A stretch of 64,000 bases of DNA, taken from the NCBI GenBank assembly GCA_964543475.1, contig CAZIYJ010000007.1, positions 62,001 to 126,000 of the forward strand. The letters are read 5' to 3'. Below the pieces are notes generated by a model. That model did not search any database, had not been told where the DNA came from, and saw nothing but the letters and a program-made list of their open reading frames with translations. Positions 61,071 to 64,000 of the stretch are shown here, piece by piece. The translations under genes and the position numbers were made by a program. Source of the stretch: JAYSYM01 sp964543475 (GTDB taxonomy: Bacteria > Bdellovibrionota > Bdellovibrionia > Bdellovibrionales > JAMPXM01). The first letter of the stretch is position 1, and every line of letters starts with the position of its first letter.

Positions 61071-61382
61071 TTAGTTAGCGAGTTTGTTTACAGAAAGGAT
61101 TTCGCAAGCTTCTTCGGAGCCTTTTGCGATTACTTTGTATTTTGCGTAGGCGCTACCGTCTATCGCGAGCTCTTTAATTAACGTTTCGAATACGAGGCTA
61201 GAGTTTTCGTCATACCCGATTTGAACTACTGTTGTGATGTTGCGATTCTCAGCATTTGAAGTGCCGAGAAACATTTGTTTTGCGACTGATTCTGCGGCGG
61301 CCGCGCAATTTGATTTCGCAGAGTCTTGAGCGTTCGCAGTAACGTTGAATGCCAACGCAAAAATTAGAATTAGGAATTTCAT
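61071..61382 (-). CDS. Small secreted protein
   Basis: 103 residues; signal peptide cut near NAQDS; two cysteines (KSNCAAAAE, EEACEIL) likely to be linked. A single small beta-rich domain. It lies 16 bp upstream of the lipoprotein gene on the same strand, so the two are probably one transcript. No family recognised. Confidence 0.65.
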   Translation of the reverse strand: MKFLILIFALAFNVTANAQDSAKSNCAAAAESVAKQMFLGTSNAENRNITTVVQIGYDENSSLVFETLIKELAIDGSAYAKYKVIAKGSEEACEILSVNKLAN

Positions 61383-61513
61383 CGATATTCTCCTCTGAAA
61401 ACATGCATCTTAGCTGAACAATTGCTAAGCGCTGAGAGTAAAGATGACGGATTGAAGGAGGTACAGGGTTGTCAAATAGATCGACAGTTGAAGGGCCGCC
61501 AGTTGCTTCGTCG

Positions 61514-61942
61514 TTACCGCTTTTTGATTATTGAGCAGGTGAGGCGGCTGACACAAAGTAGAGAGCCACTTTCGTCTATGATTTCAATATTCCAAACGTG
61601 AAGTGTGTGGCCAAGTTTGATTGGCTTAACAGTTCCAAATACCCAACCGTTTCTGATTGATTTGATATGGTTGGCATTGATTTCAATTCCAACTGCCATT
61701 TGAGTTTCAATATCGACGACGAGTGCTGAGGCCACACTCCCAAGAGTTTCGGCGAGAGAAACTGAAGCGCCGCCGTGAAGCAAACCATACGGTTGATGAG
61801 TGCGGTGATCGACCGGCATTTTTGCGACGAGGTAATCATCGCCGGCTTCGATAAATTCGATGCCGATGTGCTCGACCATTGTATTAACCGACCACTTATT
61901 TAGCGTCGCCAAATCGATTGTTTGTTTCCAAATTTTTGCCAT
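61514..61942 (-). CDS. Hotdog-fold thioesterase (YdiI/MenI-like)
   Basis: 142 residues of the PaaI/YdiI type: MVEHIGIEFIEAGDDYLVAKMPV and HQPYGLLHGGASVSLAETLGS with the catalytic glutamate in SLAET and the HGG loop. Such enzymes hydrolyse acyl-CoA esters, in E. coli 1,4-dihydroxy-2-naphthoyl-CoA (MenI). The true substrate cannot be told. Stand-alone gene. Confidence 0.85.
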   Translation of the reverse strand: MAKIWKQTIDLATLNKWSVNTMVEHIGIEFIEAGDDYLVAKMPVDHRTHQPYGLLHGGASVSLAETLGSVASALVVDIETQMAVGIEINANHIKSIRNGWVFGTVKPIKLGHTLHVWNIEIIDESGSLLCVSRLTCSIIKKR

Positions 61943-62120
61943 GACCGATCTTAGACTAGGAATTTATTGCCTGTCACCGAATATGGTCTGGGAAGGCTTA
62001 AGTCTCAACTTAAGACGGCCGAAGAATTTATATGCCAGGAAGGCGTTTTTGAAACCAAAGAATAGGTTTCATTATTGGTACTAGGATGGTGCTCCCGTTT
62101 CTCAAGGAAGGGACACTGAA

Positions 62121-62864
62121 ATGAAATTGTTATTGTTTATCGCACTACTCCCGTTGTGTTTTTGGAGTCAGGTAGCGTTTGCTCAGCAGTCGACTGAGAC
62201 TGAAAAGCAAGTTGCTCCTGAGATCATCGAGATTCGAAAGAGTCTGCCGATGGAACCAACTGAGAAGTCCGTAAAAGATTTTATTATTAACCGCGGATCA
62301 AGTGCAGGCTTGAAAGCTGGCGCCTATGTGAACGTAGTTCGCGAAGTAGCCGTCAACGATCCGGTTCGCAACAAAGCGCTCGGTGCTCTTCATATACCAG
62401 TTGGAAAAATTCAAATTATTCACGTTGAAAGCAATATCAGTGTGGCGCGACTTTACTCGGAACTTCGGGACGACGAACGCCCAATGCTTGATTACGAAGC
62501 TTTGATGATCGGTGACGAAGTCGACTTAGCTTCAATATCAATGGACACACCGAAAGCTTCTAAGAACAAGTGGCGAACAGCAGCGGCGACGGCAATTACC
62601 GAAACTGTGACAGAAGTAGCCAAGCAGCAGGCTCCAGCAGAGCAACCTTCAGAACAATCTTCGGTGCAACCAGATCAGGTTCAACAAGCAACAGAGCTTG
62701 CATCTGTAGCTCCTCAGCAGGCTCCTGAAAACCCGCAGCAGCCAACCGAGCCCGCATTTATCATTACTCCAATTGAGAATGACTCTGAGGCCCCTGTAAA
62801 AGAGAAAACGTCATTCATTCCCAATGAAAGTGCTACCGTTACAGCTACTACTGCTGCTAATTAG
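62121..62864 (+). CDS. Exported protein with PQ-rich tail
   Basis: 247 residues; signal peptide cut near AFAQQ. Residues about 38-135 (FIINRGSSAGLKAGAYVNVVRE, GALHIPVGKIQIIHVESNISVARL) resemble the beta-rich FlgT C-terminal/CsgG-like units, an inference. The last 90 residues are a disordered Pro/Gln/Glu/Ala tail. Just 5 bp before prmA. Role unknown. Confidence 0.65.
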   Translation: MKLLLFIALLPLCFWSQVAFAQQSTETEKQVAPEIIEIRKSLPMEPTEKSVKDFIINRGSSAGLKAGAYVNVVREVAVNDPVRNKALGALHIPVGKIQIIHVESNISVARLYSELRDDERPMLDYEALMIGDEVDLASISMDTPKASKNKWRTAAATAITETVTEVAKQQAPAEQPSEQSSVQPDQVQQATELASVAPQQAPENPQQPTEPAFIITPIENDSEAPVKEKTSFIPNESATVTATTAAN

Positions 62865-62869
62865 TAGCC

Positions 62870-63775
62870 ATGAATTCAGATACCGAAGAACAAACTGCAA
62901 ACTATGTCCGCGTGGTCCTTAAAAAGGTGCCGCGCAAGCTCGAAGAAGAGCTTTCCTATTTCTGTTTTGAAAATGGCGCGCAAGGAGTGAGTGAAAACCT
63001 TCCCTACGCTCAGCCTGAACTTCGTTATGATCCAAAAGTGATTGAGTCAGCGGAGTGCGAGCTTTCGGCTTACTTCGAAGAAGCCCCTTCGGTAGAATTT
63101 TTTAACGCGATAAAATCTGAATACCCTGAAGTCTCTGCAGAAATTCTAACTGAGCAAGCTAAAGACTGGCTCGAAGAATGGAAGAAAGGTTTTGAGCCTT
63201 TCGTGTTCGCAGAGCCCTACTGGGTGGTTCCGAGCTGGAGAGAAAAACCATCTGCTGCGAAGCAAGCAATCTGGGTTGATCCGGGAATGGCATTTGGAAC
63301 TGGAACGCACGAGACAACCCAGCTGGCGGCTCAGCTCATCGTAAAAAATTGGAAATTAATGAACTCACCTGATTCGGTTCTCGATGTTGGAACCGGCACG
63401 GGTATTCTTGCAATTCTTTGCGAGAAACAAGGCTCATCAAAAAATATCGGCGTTGATATTGATCCTGAGTGCAGAAGAGTCTCTCGCGAAAATGCCGTGA
63501 ACAACAAAGTTGAGACGTGCGAATTTCCCGATTACAACGTTGAAGACGTGAGTGCGACTTTTGATCTTGTGATTGCCAACATTATCGATGGTGTATTGTT
63601 AGAGCTAAAGCCAGAATTATTGTCGCGAAAAAATCCAGAAGGATTTCTTGTCTTATCTGGAATTCTCACTGACCGCGAAGAAGAATTTAAAAAGCAATTT
63701 CTTGCCGATTCAGGATTGCGAATTATCGAGCGCACTCAAAAAAATGAGTGGATCGCTCTCTTGCTAGGTCATTAA
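62870..63775 (+). CDS. prmA: Ribosomal protein L11 methyltransferase
   Basis: Methylates L11 using SAM. The AIWVDPGMAFGTGTHETTQ and SVLDVGTGTGILAILCE motifs and the NIIDGVLLEL segment with the NII (N-x-x) site are those of PrmA. 301 residues. Its stop overlaps the next start (TAATG), giving a prmA-rsmE pair common in bacteria. Confidence 0.92.
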   Translation: MNSDTEEQTANYVRVVLKKVPRKLEEELSYFCFENGAQGVSENLPYAQPELRYDPKVIESAECELSAYFEEAPSVEFFNAIKSEYPEVSAEILTEQAKDWLEEWKKGFEPFVFAEPYWVVPSWREKPSAAKQAIWVDPGMAFGTGTHETTQLAAQLIVKNWKLMNSPDSVLDVGTGTGILAILCEKQGSSKNIGVDIDPECRRVSRENAVNNKVETCEFPDYNVEDVSATFDLVIANIIDGVLLELKPELLSRKNPEGFLVLSGILTDREEEFKKQFLADSGLRIIERTQKNEWIALLLGH

Positions 63776-64000
63776 TGCGAAGATATTGGTTGAGTAGCGA
63801 GAGTGTTAAGGGTGACCTCGTCGACATCACCGGCGATGAGCTTCATCATATTCGTGATGTCTGTCGTATGACGGTCGGATCAAAATTTGAAGTCATTATC
63901 GATGGAGGCAAAGCTCTCCTTGTCGAAATTATTGAAGAGCAAAAAAAAGTTTCGATTGCTCGAATCATTGAGGTGCGAGCAATTCCTCCCTTACCTGAAC
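63775..64000 (+). CDS. rsmE: 16S rRNA m3U1498 methyltransferase, 5' part
   Basis: Runs off the right edge; 75 residues are visible, too early a part for the knotted methyltransferase domain. The N-terminus has the PUA-like pattern RRYWLSSESVKGDLVDI and HHIRDVCRMTVGSKFEVIIDG, as RsmE. Translationally coupled to prmA through TAATG, a usual pairing. Confidence 0.88.
   Translation, partial: MRRYWLSSESVKGDLVDITGDELHHIRDVCRMTVGSKFEVIIDGGKALLVEIIEEQKKVSIARIIEVRAIPPLPE

Noticed and set aside
1..64000. tRNA, rRNA, insertion sequences, prophage, attachment sites
   Set aside because: No T-loop or acceptor patterns, transposase, integrase or phage genes were seen in any gap or frame.

Overview
The window looks like a chromosomal segment of a motile, predatory-type bacterium of the Bdellovibrionota (Bdellovibrionales). 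The basis is the flagellar block flgF-flgG-flgA-flgH-flgI-flgJ-flgM-flgN-flgK-flgL-csrA-fliW, the pilT/pgpA/pncC/recA neighbourhood next to recX-alaS, a PilZ protein, and many lipoproteins and exported proteins without recognisable function. This placement is inference from gene content; there is no rRNA or tRNA in the window to anchor it. Composition is moderate in GC and fairly even, and there is no insertion sequence, prophage or CRISPR array.

Layout. 1-7.2 kb: end of a DUF4331-like protein, a DUF1304 membrane protein, a lipoprotein, then minus-strand genes for a PilZ protein plus an enoyl-CoA hydratase-like protein and a GNAT / lipoprotein / elbB / ddl operon. 7.3-13 kb: nth, a DoxX-like protein, a thiamine-type ABC transporter (thiB, thiP, thiQ), and an HNH nuclease gene that contains and follows copies of a palindromic repeat. 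13-21.9 kb: add, a divergent transketolase, an amino-acid permease sitting directly behind a terminator, tatA, pcnB, an alpha/beta hydrolase and a DEAD-box helicase. 21.9-31 kb: exported proteins (kinase-fold-like, phospholipase-D-like, beta-propeller lipoprotein, a large putative glycoside-hydrolase-like protein), with mutY and an agmatinase-family gene. 31-40 kb: tag, alaS-recX-pilT (minus), pgpA-pncC-recA (plus), then small genes punctuated by REP-like palindromes. 40-46.7 kb: a lipid-modification cluster (DUF2177, DUF1295, esterase, cyclopropane-synthase-like, DUF1365, FAD oxidoreductase) with a TetR regulator and inverted-repeat operators. 46.8-49.8 kb: mltD, lysC and a shortened carbonic-anhydrase-like lipoprotein. 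49.8-60.6 kb: flagellar rod, ring and hook-junction genes behind a sigma-54 promoter, ending in csrA and fliW. 60.6-64 kb: small exported proteins, a hotdog thioesterase, prmA and the start of rsmE.

The most interesting observation is the 305-bp gap between flgI and flgJ. It holds what looks like a structured non-coding RNA with seven GGA motifs. Several lie in hairpin loops, one of them in the ACA-UGGA-UGU form that matches the CsrA binding consensus. The region is closed by a long-range G/C helix followed by a T-run. With csrA and fliW in the same cluster, it is a candidate CsrA-sequestering RNA in a lineage where CsrA is expected to be held in check by FliW. Other points of note are two families of short palindromic repeats, a permease behind a possible attenuator, an exported atypical-kinase-like protein, and a FlgJ whose second half is a degenerate LytM/M23-like domain.
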